From the NCBI GenBank assembly GCA_963973795.1, contig CAXBAF010000027.1, positions 1-48,372 of the forward strand: a stretch of DNA of 48,372 nt. Direction: 5' to 3'. Positions 23,406-30,192 of this stretch are shown piece by piece (the first letter of the stretch is position 1; every line of letters begins with the position of its first letter). The translations under genes were made by a program, and so were the position numbers. Source of the DNA: UBA1926 sp002337215. GTDB taxonomy: Bacteria > Planctomycetota > Phycisphaerae > Phycisphaerales > UBA1924. The notes under the pieces are model-generated. The model searched no databases and had not been told where the DNA came from. It was given only the letters and a program-made list of their open reading frames with translations.

Positions 23406-25178
23406 ATGATCCAGCGCGATGAGACGTTCGACGTCGCCATCATCGGGGGCGGCCCCGCCGGCAGCACCGCCGGCACGCTCCTCAAAAAGTACAACCCCGA
23501 CCTCCGCGTCGCCATCCTCGAGAAAGCACGCTTCCCCCGCGATCACATCGGCGAAAGCCAACTCCCGGCGATCGGCCCCATCCTCGACGAGATGGGCGCC
23601 TGGGACAAGATCGAAACGGCCGGCTTCCCCGTCAAAGTCGGTGCCTCGTACACCTGGGGACGCGACCGCGATCAGTGGAACTTCGACTTCTTCCCGCTCG
23701 AGAACTACCGCGACGAACCGCGGCCCGGCACCTTCGAGGGCCAGCGGCGTCACACCGCCTTCCAGGTCGACCGATCGATCTACGACAACGTCCTCCTCCG
23801 CCACGCCGAAGAGGCCGGCTGCGAGGTCCACGAAGAAACCCAGGTCCGCGAGGTCCTCCGCGAAGGCGACCGGGTCGAGGGGCTGAAGCTCGACACGGGC
23901 GCGAACGTGCGCGCGAATCACTACATCGACGCCTCGGGACAAGTCTCGCTCCTCCGCCGCGCGATGGACGTCGGGACCTGGCAGCCCGAGGAACTCAAGA
24001 ACATCGCGATGTGGGACTACTGGCAGAACGCCGAGTGGGCCGTCAAGATCGGCTCGGGCGCAACCCGTATCCAGATCCGCAGTCTCCCCTACGGCTGGAT
24101 CTGGTTCATCCCGCTCGGTCCCACCCGCACCAGCATCGGCCTCGTTGCGCCCGTCTCCTGGTACAAGGAATCCGGGAAGACGCCCGAAGAGATCTACCGC
24201 GAGGCCATCGAGAGCCAGCCCGAGATCAAGGCGTTGCTCAAGAACGCGACGGCCGAGGGGAACTTCCAGACCTGCAAGGACTGGTCGAACCTCGCCGATC
24301 GGCCGGTGGGGGAGAACTGGTTCATGGCGGGCGAGTCGGCGGGGTTCGCGGACCCGATCCTGTCGGCCGGGATGACGCTGGCGCACAACGCGGGGCGCGA
24401 GGCGGCGTACACGATCCTTGAACTGGAACGGGGCGAGCTCGAGGCCGGGTGGCTGCGGGGGCGGTACGGGGAGCGGATCCGGGAATCGATCACCCAGCAC
24501 ATCCGGTTCGCGCAGTACTGGTACGCGGCCAACAGCTGCTTCACGGATCTGAAGGACAACTGCTCGCGGATCGCGAAGGAGGCCGGGTTGCGGCTGACGC
24601 CTGAGCACGCCTGGCGGTGGCTGAGCCTGGGCGGGTTCACGAGCGAGTTCGTGGGGGCGGTGTCGCTCGGGTCGTTCGGGGTGACGCACACGCGGAAGCT
24701 GATCGAGCTGTTCGATCAGAAGGGGCGGTCGAGCCGGACGACGGTGGACGGCTACAACGTTTTCACGCTGGATCTGCGGAACGCGGAGGCGGGGCACGTC
24801 GGGATCCTGACCGATGGTCGGATCCAGCGGGCGCCGTGCTACCGGCGGGCGGGCAAGATGCTGCCGCTGGTGGGGCTGTTCGGGCAGATGGCCGAATGGT
24901 TGAAGGCGACGGACGATGCCAAGACGCTGGCGGGGCTGATGCAGCGGCACGCGGCGACGTACTACGGGGCGGCGTCGGCTGGTGCGTTTGTTTCGGGGTG
25001 CTACGAGGCGCTGGACGCGATGGTGCAGGACGGGTGGGTGCTGCGGAAGCTGGACAAGAAGAAGCCGGTGCTGCGGCTGAACGCGTCGGGGTCGCGGACG
25101 ATCCGGACGAAGGCGGATGAGGACGCGGCGCTGGCGGGGTCGGATGTGCCGATCGTGGATCGGCTGAACAGCGAATAG
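23406..25178 (+). CDS. Flavin-dependent halogenase-like oxidoreductase
   Basis: This 590-residue protein has the FAD-binding GGGPAGST (from Gly14) and two signatures of flavin-dependent halogenases: GWIWFIP (Trp231, Trp233, Ile235, Pro236, the WxWxIP motif) and FADPILSAG (Phe314, Pro317, Ser320, Gly322, the FxxPxxSxG motif). The catalytic lysine could not be placed with certainty. The family uses FADH2 and O2 to halogenate aromatic or carrier-bound substrates; related members are plain monooxygenases or geranylgeranyl-reductase-like, so the substrate is unknown. ATG 23406 is chosen because GGAGAA stands 5 bases before it; another in-frame ATG is at 23388. No flavin reductase or biosynthetic cluster is next to it. 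Codon choice changes from C-ending (Leu CTC, Ala GCC) to G-ending (CTG, GCG) near base 24300. Confidence 0.85.
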   Translation: MIQRDETFDVAIIGGGPAGSTAGTLLKKYNPDLRVAILEKARFPRDHIGESQLPAIGPILDEMGAWDKIETAGFPVKVGASYTWGRDRDQWNFDFFPLENYRDEPRPGTFEGQRRHTAFQVDRSIYDNVLLRHAEEAGCEVHEETQVREVLREGDRVEGLKLDTGANVRANHYIDASGQVSLLRRAMDVGTWQPEELKNIAMWDYWQNAEWAVKIGSGATRIQIRSLPYGWIWFIPLGPTRTSIGLVAPVSWYKESGKTPEEIYREAIESQPEIKALLKNATAEGNFQTCKDWSNLADRPVGENWFMAGESAGFADPILSAGMTLAHNAGREAAYTILELERGELEAGWLRGRYGERIRESITQHIRFAQYWYAANSCFTDLKDNCSRIAKEAGLRLTPEHAWRWLSLGGFTSEFVGAVSLGSFGVTHTRKLIELFDQKGRSSRTTVDGYNVFTLDLRNAEAGHVGILTDGRIQRAPCYRRAGKMLPLVGLFGQMAEWLKATDDAKTLAGLMQRHAATYYGAASAGAFVSGCYEALDAMVQDGWVLRKLDKKKPVLRLNASGSRTIRTKADEDAALAGSDVPIVDRLNSE

Positions 25179-25848
25179 ATTTCAAAAGTGTGTTCGCGGC
25201 TTTGCGCCTGGTTTCGGGGTGGGGGGCTGTGCGTGCGCAGTCTGTGAGGGCGGCGGTGGCGGCGGCGTGCGCGTTGGCTGTGATGAGTTGTTGGCGGAGC
25301 CGGCTGAGGGCGTGGTAGTCGGCGGCGGCTTGTTGGAACTCTTCGGTCTCGGTGATGGCGCGGAGGGTGGAGACTGTCGCTCTGTGGATGTGGGTGAGGT
25401 CGGCGAGGGAGAGGGTTGGGTCGGCGAGGTCGTGCAGGAGGCACTGGGCACTGGGCACTCGGCACTGGGGAGAAAGGGAAGGAGTGGGAGGGCTGTTTGC
25501 GTCACATGCCTCCGCGAAGCCGTTTGAGTCACTCGCCTCCGCGAGCCGGTTTGAGTCACTCGCCTCCGCGAGTGAGGGGGGAGGCACCCCCTCCGACCCT
25601 CGTGGTTTGGGGCTGGGCGGGACACCTCCCGCGGTCCCCACTGGGGCGGCGACGGGGGAGGAGAGGGGAGATGAGGCATCGGGGGCGGAGGTGGAGGAGA
25701 TTGGGGAGCCCCTCACCCCGGCCCTCTCGGCTGTTTCTTTGGTGGGGGGGAGAGGGAGGGGGCGGGTGGTTGGTTCCCAGGCGGTGTGGGTGGCGAGTTC
25801 GGTTGCGAGTGCGTCCCAGTCGTAGCCGAGTGTGTTTGTGTGTCCCAT
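24763..25848 (-). CDS. Repeat-bearing protein of unknown family (locus A); probable real end near 25180
   Basis: From ATG 25848 the product begins MGHTNTLGYDWDALATELATHTAW, a start shared with locus B (26676). A Pro/Ser/Ala-rich linker follows, carrying three 9-residue repeats of the LAEASDSN type, and then a helical domain of about 90 residues (TLSLADLTHIHRATVSTLRAI ... PETRRKAANTLLKS), which may be a helix-turn-helix fold but is not recognised. That domain ends at about 25190. The frame then runs on antisense through the halogenase 3' end to 24763; those 139 residues look like a non-coding shadow, so the native stop has probably been lost by truncation or fusion. There is no clear ribosome-binding site. 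Confidence 0.45.
   Translation of the reverse strand: MGHTNTLGYDWDALATELATHTAWEPTTRPLPLPPTKETAERAGVRGSPISSTSAPDASSPLSSPVAAPVGTAGGVPPSPKPRGSEGVPPPSLAEASDSNRLAEASDSNGFAEACDANSPPTPSLSPQCRVPSAQCLLHDLADPTLSLADLTHIHRATVSTLRAITETEEFQQAAADYHALSRLRQQLITANAHAAATAALTDCARTAPHPETRRKAANTLLKSIRCSADPRSAHPTPPAPRPHPPSSGSSATPTRSAAAPASSCPASAAPTRPAPSRPAPRSTPKQTHQPTPPRSTSPRAAASAPPASWHRPSPSTIRPSARTAPPAAASCPPAGSTAPAGSDHRSGSRRAPPPRSADPA
25440..25467 (+). repeat. Heptamer tandem repeat GGCACT(G/C) x4
   Basis: Four copies of GGCACTG/C in a row (25440-25446, 25447-25453, 25454-25460, 25461-25467). On the minus strand they read CAGTGCC and fall within locus A, where they encode the QCRVPSAQC segment. Simple-repeat slippage could change the reading frame here. 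Confidence 0.7.
25496..25576 (+). repeat. Three 27-bp tandem repeats containing a REP-like palindrome
   Basis: Units 25496-25522 (degenerate), 25523-25549 and 25550-25576 are about 27 bases each, of the form TTTGAGTCACTCGCCTCCGC plus GAG and 4 more bases. In the third unit, TCACTCGC-CTCC-GCGAGTGA (25556-25575) is an 8-bp palindrome with a 4-base loop. The same unit recurs once at 26528. On the minus strand the units encode LAEASDSN repeats of locus A. This may be a dispersed palindromic repeat family of the genome that happens to lie in frame. Confidence 0.75.
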
Positions 25849-25925
25849 GGGGACAGTGTGGCGAGGCGTCGGGTTCGGCTCAAGAGAATGTGGGGGGAGG
25901 GACGGGGGTTTGCGCGCGCTGGCGG
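25849..25925 (-). repeat. Upstream repeat of locus A, shared with locus B
   Basis: The roughly 75 bases upstream of ATG 25848 are closely similar to those upstream of ATG 26676. Both have GACAGTGTGG, then GGGTTCGGCTCAA, and a G-rich block ending in GTTTGCGC on the plus strand. The similarity includes non-coding DNA, so it reflects a duplicated segment rather than protein constraint alone. Confidence 0.65.
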
Positions 25926-26033
25926 GTGTTGGGGGTGCGGAGGACTGGTGGGCAGGGCCGTGGCACGGGTTCTGTTCACGGGTTCCGAGCAGGGGACATG
26001 TTCACCCGGCGCTGATCGTGGCGGCCGCGTGGG

Positions 26034-26357
26034 TTAGGTGAACTTCTCGGAGATCGACTTTAGTTTCGCGGGGATCTTGCGGATCTGGTGGCGTGAGAGC
26101 ACCTTCTTGTCGGTCTGCTGCGCGGACGCGGCCTGATCGTTCTCGCGCTCGACTTCCTGGCTGACGTGGGCGATGCACTGGTCCACGCTCGAGGCGTCGA
26201 GCTTGCCCTTGCGGATGCCCTTCACGCAGGCCCGCTCCCACGCCTTCTCGCCCGGCCTGAGGCCCTGGCTCGTGAACGCGTTGATGACTCGGGAGAGTTC
26301 GCCCTGGTTGAGTTTGACGGCCTTGGACTTGGCGAGCTTGGGGTTGAACTTGTGCAT
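26034..26357 (-). CDS. Small basic protein of unknown function
   Basis: This 107-residue product is rich in Lys, Gln and Ser (MHKFNPKLAKSKAVKLNQGELSR...) with predicted helices and no cysteines. A GGAG site stands 7 bases before ATG 26357, and the sequence looks coding rather than shadow. I do not recognise the family; the charge suggests nucleic-acid or protein binding. It lies between locus A and locus B in the accessory patch. Confidence 0.6.
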   Translation of the reverse strand: MHKFNPKLAKSKAVKLNQGELSRVINAFTSQGLRPGEKAWERACVKGIRKGKLDASSVDQCIAHVSQEVERENDQAASAQQTDKKVLSRHQIRKIPAKLKSISEKFT

Positions 26358-26676
26358 CGTGTCTCCGACTTGATTCCTTTGGATGTTCTTGCAGGAAGCG
26401 TACTCGGTGCGCCGGGGTCACGCGCCAATGGAACACTTGGTTGTCGGGGCTCGCTGGAACTTGGGAGGGCGCAGGACCGGGGGGTGGTGTCGGGGCTGCA
26501 GCGGGAGGGGTTGAAGGGTGTGAACAGTTTGAGTCACTCGCCTCCGCGAGTGAGGAGGGAGGCAGTGGGGCCATGTCGTTGGCTCTGGTGTTGGGGGCCG
26601 GGCCCCAGGCGGTGTGGGTGGCGAGACCGGTTGCCAGATTGTCCAAGTCGTCGCCGATCGTGTTTGTGTGTCCCAT
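26358..26676 (-). pseudogene. Locus B: truncated copy of locus A
   Basis: ATG 26676 starts MGHTNTIGDDLDNLATGLATHTAWGP, almost the same as locus A, followed by one LAEASDSN unit (26528-26554 on the plus strand). The helical C-terminal domain of locus A is missing; the frame runs into a Pro-rich tract and then antisense to the small basic gene. It is best read as a decayed or partial duplicate. Confidence 0.5.
26528..26554 (+). repeat. Single copy of the REP-like repeat unit
   Basis: TTTGAGTCACTCGCCTCCGC plus GAGTGAG, with the palindrome TCACTCGC-CTCC-GCGAGTGA at 26534-26553, identical in its core to the third unit at 25550. It lies within locus B, at the equivalent position. Confidence 0.7.
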
Positions 26677-26755
26677 GGGGACAGTGTGGTGCGGCGTTGG
26701 GTTCGGCTCAATGGGATTTGGGGGGAAGGGACGGGAGTTTGCGCACAACTGTGAC
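26677..26755 (-). repeat. Upstream repeat of locus B
   Basis: About 75 bases that match the region upstream of locus A (25849-25925) with scattered differences. The bases 26756-26893 beyond it, up to the end of the methyltransferase gene, show nothing I can assign. Confidence 0.6.
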
Positions 26756-26893
26756 CGGTCGGGGAAAACCAAGGGGAGCGTGCTGCTCAGATCAGGCCGG
26801 CAGATTCAAGGGTACGAGAGTGGATCGCCGCGATACGCCGCCACGCACCAGGGCTCGAAAGCCACTGAATTCCATCAAGCTATAAATCGCCAT

Positions 26894-27715
26894 TTAGAAC
26901 AGACGCGCATCAGAAACGCCCTCTTTTTGAAGCCGTTTCTCGGCAATTTCCACGTACTCAGGATTGATCTCGATGCCTATCGTGCTGCGGTGGTTCTTCG
27001 CTGCGACGACGCAAGTAGTTCCGCTACCGCACATCGGATCCAGAACTAGATCGCCGGTATCGGAAAAGCAGAGTACAAGATCTTCTGCGAGCTTGTCGGG
27101 GTATGTGGCCGGATGCTCTGATTTGAGTCTGTTTCCCTCTGTATTGCTTGTCGCATAATCCCATATCGTTCCGCGACATTTGGCATCATTCACGGCCTTT
27201 GATTCTATCTTCTTGAAGCCACCGCTTGTGAGGCGGTCGGTTCCTGAATACATCTTGCCGGCATGCTTAGAAGGGACCATAAGGGGCACTTTGTTAAAAT
27301 GCCGGGGTCTCTTGCCTTTGAGAAAAATCAAAATGTACTCATGATCAACACGGAATCGCTTAGACCACCAGGCTCCGGGGTTTCCGTGGCGGCTGTAAAT
27401 GCAGCACTCAAATAGTCGCCACCCTGAATTGTCTACCCAGTCAATTGCCCATCGGAAGGTAGTAAGAGACTTCGCAAAGTTCTTGGTGCCGTCGCCAATC
27501 ACGACTGCGCAAATCCCGCCGTCAGCAGTGACGTCATAAAGTTCGTTGCCCAATTTTTGATAGTCCAGATTCCAGTTCTTTGCATAGTCACGTATATTGT
27601 CATAGGGAGGGCTAAAAACAGTGAGGTGGACACTCTCGCGATCAAGTTGGGCGAGTACATCGACGCAATCGCCCGTTAGAATATCAGTTGTCAATGTCGG
27701 AGCAGATTCTGTCAT
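26894..27715 (-). CDS. DNA methyltransferase, beta-class (N4-cytosine or N6-adenine)
   Basis: This 273-residue protein transfers methyl groups from S-adenosylmethionine to DNA. Motif IV SPPY (about residues 35-38) comes before motif I DPMCGSGTTCVVA (about 226-238), the order of the beta class. SPPY allows either N4-cytosine or N6-adenine as target. The C-terminal GIEINPEYVEIAEKRL completes the SAM fold. The gene is clearly less GC-rich than its neighbours, which suggests horizontal transfer. It lies 30 bases downstream of the DHH-like gene on the same strand, so the two probably form a unit; a target recognition domain is not separately visible. Confidence 0.9.
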   Translation of the reverse strand: MTESAPTLTTDILTGDCVDVLAQLDRESVHLTVFSPPYDNIRDYAKNWNLDYQKLGNELYDVTADGGICAVVIGDGTKNFAKSLTTFRWAIDWVDNSGWRLFECCIYSRHGNPGAWWSKRFRVDHEYILIFLKGKRPRHFNKVPLMVPSKHAGKMYSGTDRLTSGGFKKIESKAVNDAKCRGTIWDYATSNTEGNRLKSEHPATYPDKLAEDLVLCFSDTGDLVLDPMCGSGTTCVVAAKNHRSTIGIEINPEYVEIAEKRLQKEGVSDARLF

Positions 27716-27745
27716 AATGGTCTCGCGGTTATAGATGTGGGTTGC

Positions 27746-28702
27746 CTACCTGAAATGCGGACAGATTGAATCGTGCTTTGAATGGGTTATTGAGAGCCCC
27801 TTGTCGGTTCTGGATGTTATCGCTAGCGAAATAGCGCGAACGTCGTTGATTCTCTCAACTCCTTGAATAAGAACCCGCTTGGTATGAGAAGGAAGCAGTT
27901 CTGTCCTGAAAGTCTCGTGGTAAACAGCTGCAACATCAATTGGATTATGAGCGTTGCATTCGAGGCTCTCTATCACATAATCGGTAAGGTGAATAATTTT
28001 TGTGAGCTGTTCAGGAACAGTTGGGTCGAATCTGCATGGGCGTTGCTTGGCTCCAAACCCTGAATTCTTTGCCCAAGATTGAATGGTGTCGATGTGCTTG
28101 AGCGCCCGGATTGCAGGCAGACGTCTGAGGCTGTCGCACAGCCGACCGATCGGTGCGGTCTCTTGTTCTGTCTTGCCCATCTCCGAGAGCCATGCGAGTG
28201 CATTTTCTTGATACTTTGCGGCATTCGTGAATGTCGAATCAGTCTGGAGTATGAGTGAAATCCAAGTATCAGTTATACGGTAATCAGGATCCCTCGTCAT
28301 GTGGGCAGCGATTATCAGCGGAAGTGTACTAAAAGGATATTTTTGCTGGAATGAATTCCAAGTCTGAATGCCTCGCCATAAATTTGGATTTGCGCAATTA
28401 ATAAGTTCGGATTTCTGTGACTCAAGGTGCAAATCAAAGGCGGAAAGCAGGTGATTTCCGCACGACTTTGCATTGCGGCGCAATATTTCCATGTCTAGGA
28501 AGACAACTCGCTCCCAATCCATTTGATCAGGGTCAAGAAAAAGAGACAGTTTGGCTCCATCATAAGAGCCAGCCACTGTCCAATTCAGATGAATTTGCTG
28601 AAAAAGACCACAAGACACTCCGTCTAGATCAGGGCTGATGATGCACTGTCTAGAAGGGTTGTGTAGCCAATCAAACGTCTGAAGCCATTCGTCGAAATAC
28701 AC
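27746..28702 (-). CDS. Putative DHH-superfamily phosphoesterase-like protein paired with a methyltransferase
   Basis: This 318-residue protein starts at GTG 28702 with GGGAG 5 bases upstream. Near its N-terminus it has IISPDLDGVSCGLF (about residues 21-34), like the metal-binding DxDG motif I of DHH-type nucleases and phosphoesterases, followed by a second acidic motif VVFLDMEIL (about 66-74) and GNHLLSAFD, which could stand for the DHH region. No full DHH triplet is present, so the call is tentative. Its low GC content and its place between icd (23-base gap) and the methyltransferase gene suggest an acquired module, perhaps a nuclease partner of the methyltransferase. I do not recognise a known restriction enzyme family. 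Confidence 0.5.
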   Translation of the reverse strand: MYFDEWLQTFDWLHNPSRQCIISPDLDGVSCGLFQQIHLNWTVAGSYDGAKLSLFLDPDQMDWERVVFLDMEILRRNAKSCGNHLLSAFDLHLESQKSELINCANPNLWRGIQTWNSFQQKYPFSTLPLIIAAHMTRDPDYRITDTWISLILQTDSTFTNAAKYQENALAWLSEMGKTEQETAPIGRLCDSLRRLPAIRALKHIDTIQSWAKNSGFGAKQRPCRFDPTVPEQLTKIIHLTDYVIESLECNAHNPIDVAAVYHETFRTELLPSHTKRVLIQGVERINDVRAISLAITSRTDKGLSITHSKHDSICPHFR

Positions 28703-28725
28703 AATCGCTCCCGCGTGTCAGAATT

Positions 28726-29976
28726 TCAGGCACTCATGTGCTCGACGATTGCCTTCCCGAACTCTGAGCACTTGAGGAGGGTCGCGCCTTCCATGAGTCG
28801 CTCGAAGTCGTAGGTTACCGTCTTGGCGCTGATGGCGCCCTCGATGCCCTTGACGATGAGGTCGGCCGCTTCCTGCCAGCCCATGTGTTCGAGCATGAGG
28901 ACGCCGGAGAGGATGACGGAGCCCGGGTTGACCTTGTCCTGGTCGGCGTATTTGGGGGCGGTGCCGTGGGTGGCTTCGAAGATGGCGTGCCCGGTGTCGT
29001 AGTTGATGTTGGCGCCGGGGGCGATGCCGATGCCTCCCACGCAGGCGGCGAGGGCGTCGGAGATGTAGTCGCCGTTGAGGTTCATGGTGGCGATGACGGA
29101 GTATTCGGCGGGGCGGGTGAGGAGCTGCTGGAGGAAGGCGTCGGCGATGACGTCCTTGATGGTGATGGTGTTGCCGGTGTTGGGGTTTTTGAGGGTGTGC
29201 CAGGGGCCGCCGTCCAAGGGGGTGGCGCCGAAGAGTTCGGCGGCGACCTCGTAGCCCCATTGCATGAAGGCACCCTCGGTGAACTTCATGATGTTGCCCT
29301 TGTGGACGAGAGTGACGGAGGGCTTGTCGTGGTCGATGGCGTACTGGATCGCGGCCTTGACGAGGCGGGTGGTGCCTTCCTTGGAGACGGGCTTGATGCC
29401 GATGCCGGCGGTGTCGGGGAAGCGGATCTTCTTGAAGCGGTCGGGGAAGTTGTCGGCGAGGAGCTTCTTGATTTTGGTGCAGTCTTCGGAGCCGTGCTCG
29501 AACTCGATGCCGGCGTAGATGTCTTCTGAGTTTTCGCGGAAGATGACCATGTCGGTCTTTTCGGGGTGCTTGACGGGGGAGGGGACGCCGGCGAAGTAGC
29601 GGACGGGGCGGAGGCAGGTGTAGAGGTCGAGGATTTGTCTTAGGGCGACGTTGAGGGAGCGGATGCCGCCGCCTGTTGGGGTGGTGAGGGGGCCCTTGAT
29701 GCCGACGAGGTACTTGTCGAAGGCGTCGAGGGTTGCCTGCGGGAGCCATTCGCCGGTGGCATTGTGGGATTTATCGCCGGCGGCGACTTCGTGCCAGTTG
29801 ATCTTGCGTTCGCCTTTGTAGGCCTTTTCGACGGCGGCGTCGAAGACGTTGACCGACGCGTTCCAGATGTCGGGGCCTGTGCCGTCGCCTTCGATGAAGG
29901 GGATGATGGGGTGGTTGGGGACGTTGAGGCCGTCGGCGGTCATGGTGATGGGCTGGCCGGAGGTGGTGGTGGTCAT
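28726..29976 (-). CDS. icd: NADP-dependent isocitrate dehydrogenase
   Basis: Isocitrate dehydrogenase makes 2-oxoglutarate in the TCA cycle. The 416-residue product has FIEGDGTGPDIW, GIRSLNVALRQ with LRPVRYF, VIFRENSEDIYAGIEF (containing the regulatory serine loop region), HKGNIMKFTEGAF, and the C-terminal THGTAPKYADQDKVNPGSVILS. It fits the single-subunit-type homodimeric enzyme of bacteria. The start at 29976 has a GAGAC-type weak site. The 216-base gap 29977-30192 on its 5' side shows no gene. Its 3' end borders the AT-richer island. Confidence 0.95.
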   Translation of the reverse strand: MTTTTSGQPITMTADGLNVPNHPIIPFIEGDGTGPDIWNASVNVFDAAVEKAYKGERKINWHEVAAGDKSHNATGEWLPQATLDAFDKYLVGIKGPLTTPTGGGIRSLNVALRQILDLYTCLRPVRYFAGVPSPVKHPEKTDMVIFRENSEDIYAGIEFEHGSEDCTKIKKLLADNFPDRFKKIRFPDTAGIGIKPVSKEGTTRLVKAAIQYAIDHDKPSVTLVHKGNIMKFTEGAFMQWGYEVAAELFGATPLDGGPWHTLKNPNTGNTITIKDVIADAFLQQLLTRPAEYSVIATMNLNGDYISDALAACVGGIGIAPGANINYDTGHAIFEATHGTAPKYADQDKVNPGSVILSGVLMLEHMGWQEAADLIVKGIEGAISAKTVTYDFERLMEGATLLKCSEFGKAIVEHMSA

Positions 29977-30192
29977 CTGGAGTCTCCCGTGTGTGTGGAA
30001 GGTTTGGTGCGGTTTGGGGGCCTGAGCGTTTGGGGGCTCGGGCCGAGTTGTGTCTTCTTTGAAGTGTAGGGTGAGGGTGCTGTTTGTGCTGGTTTGCGGG
30101 TGGTTTGGTGGGGTGCGATGTCTGGAATTGGACAGGGATTCTGGGGGCTGGGGCTTGATTGATGCGGGTTGGTCAGGGGTGATCAGGGGTGG

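Noticed and set aside
21000..26900. DnaA-box cluster to support an origin near the skew flip
   Set aside because: I found no cluster of TTATCCACA-like 9-mers by eye, so the origin reading rests on composition only.
28703..28725. Phage attachment site at the icd 3' end
   Set aside because: icd ends are known integration sites, but there is no integrase and no duplicated icd 3' fragment at the other side of the island that I could see.
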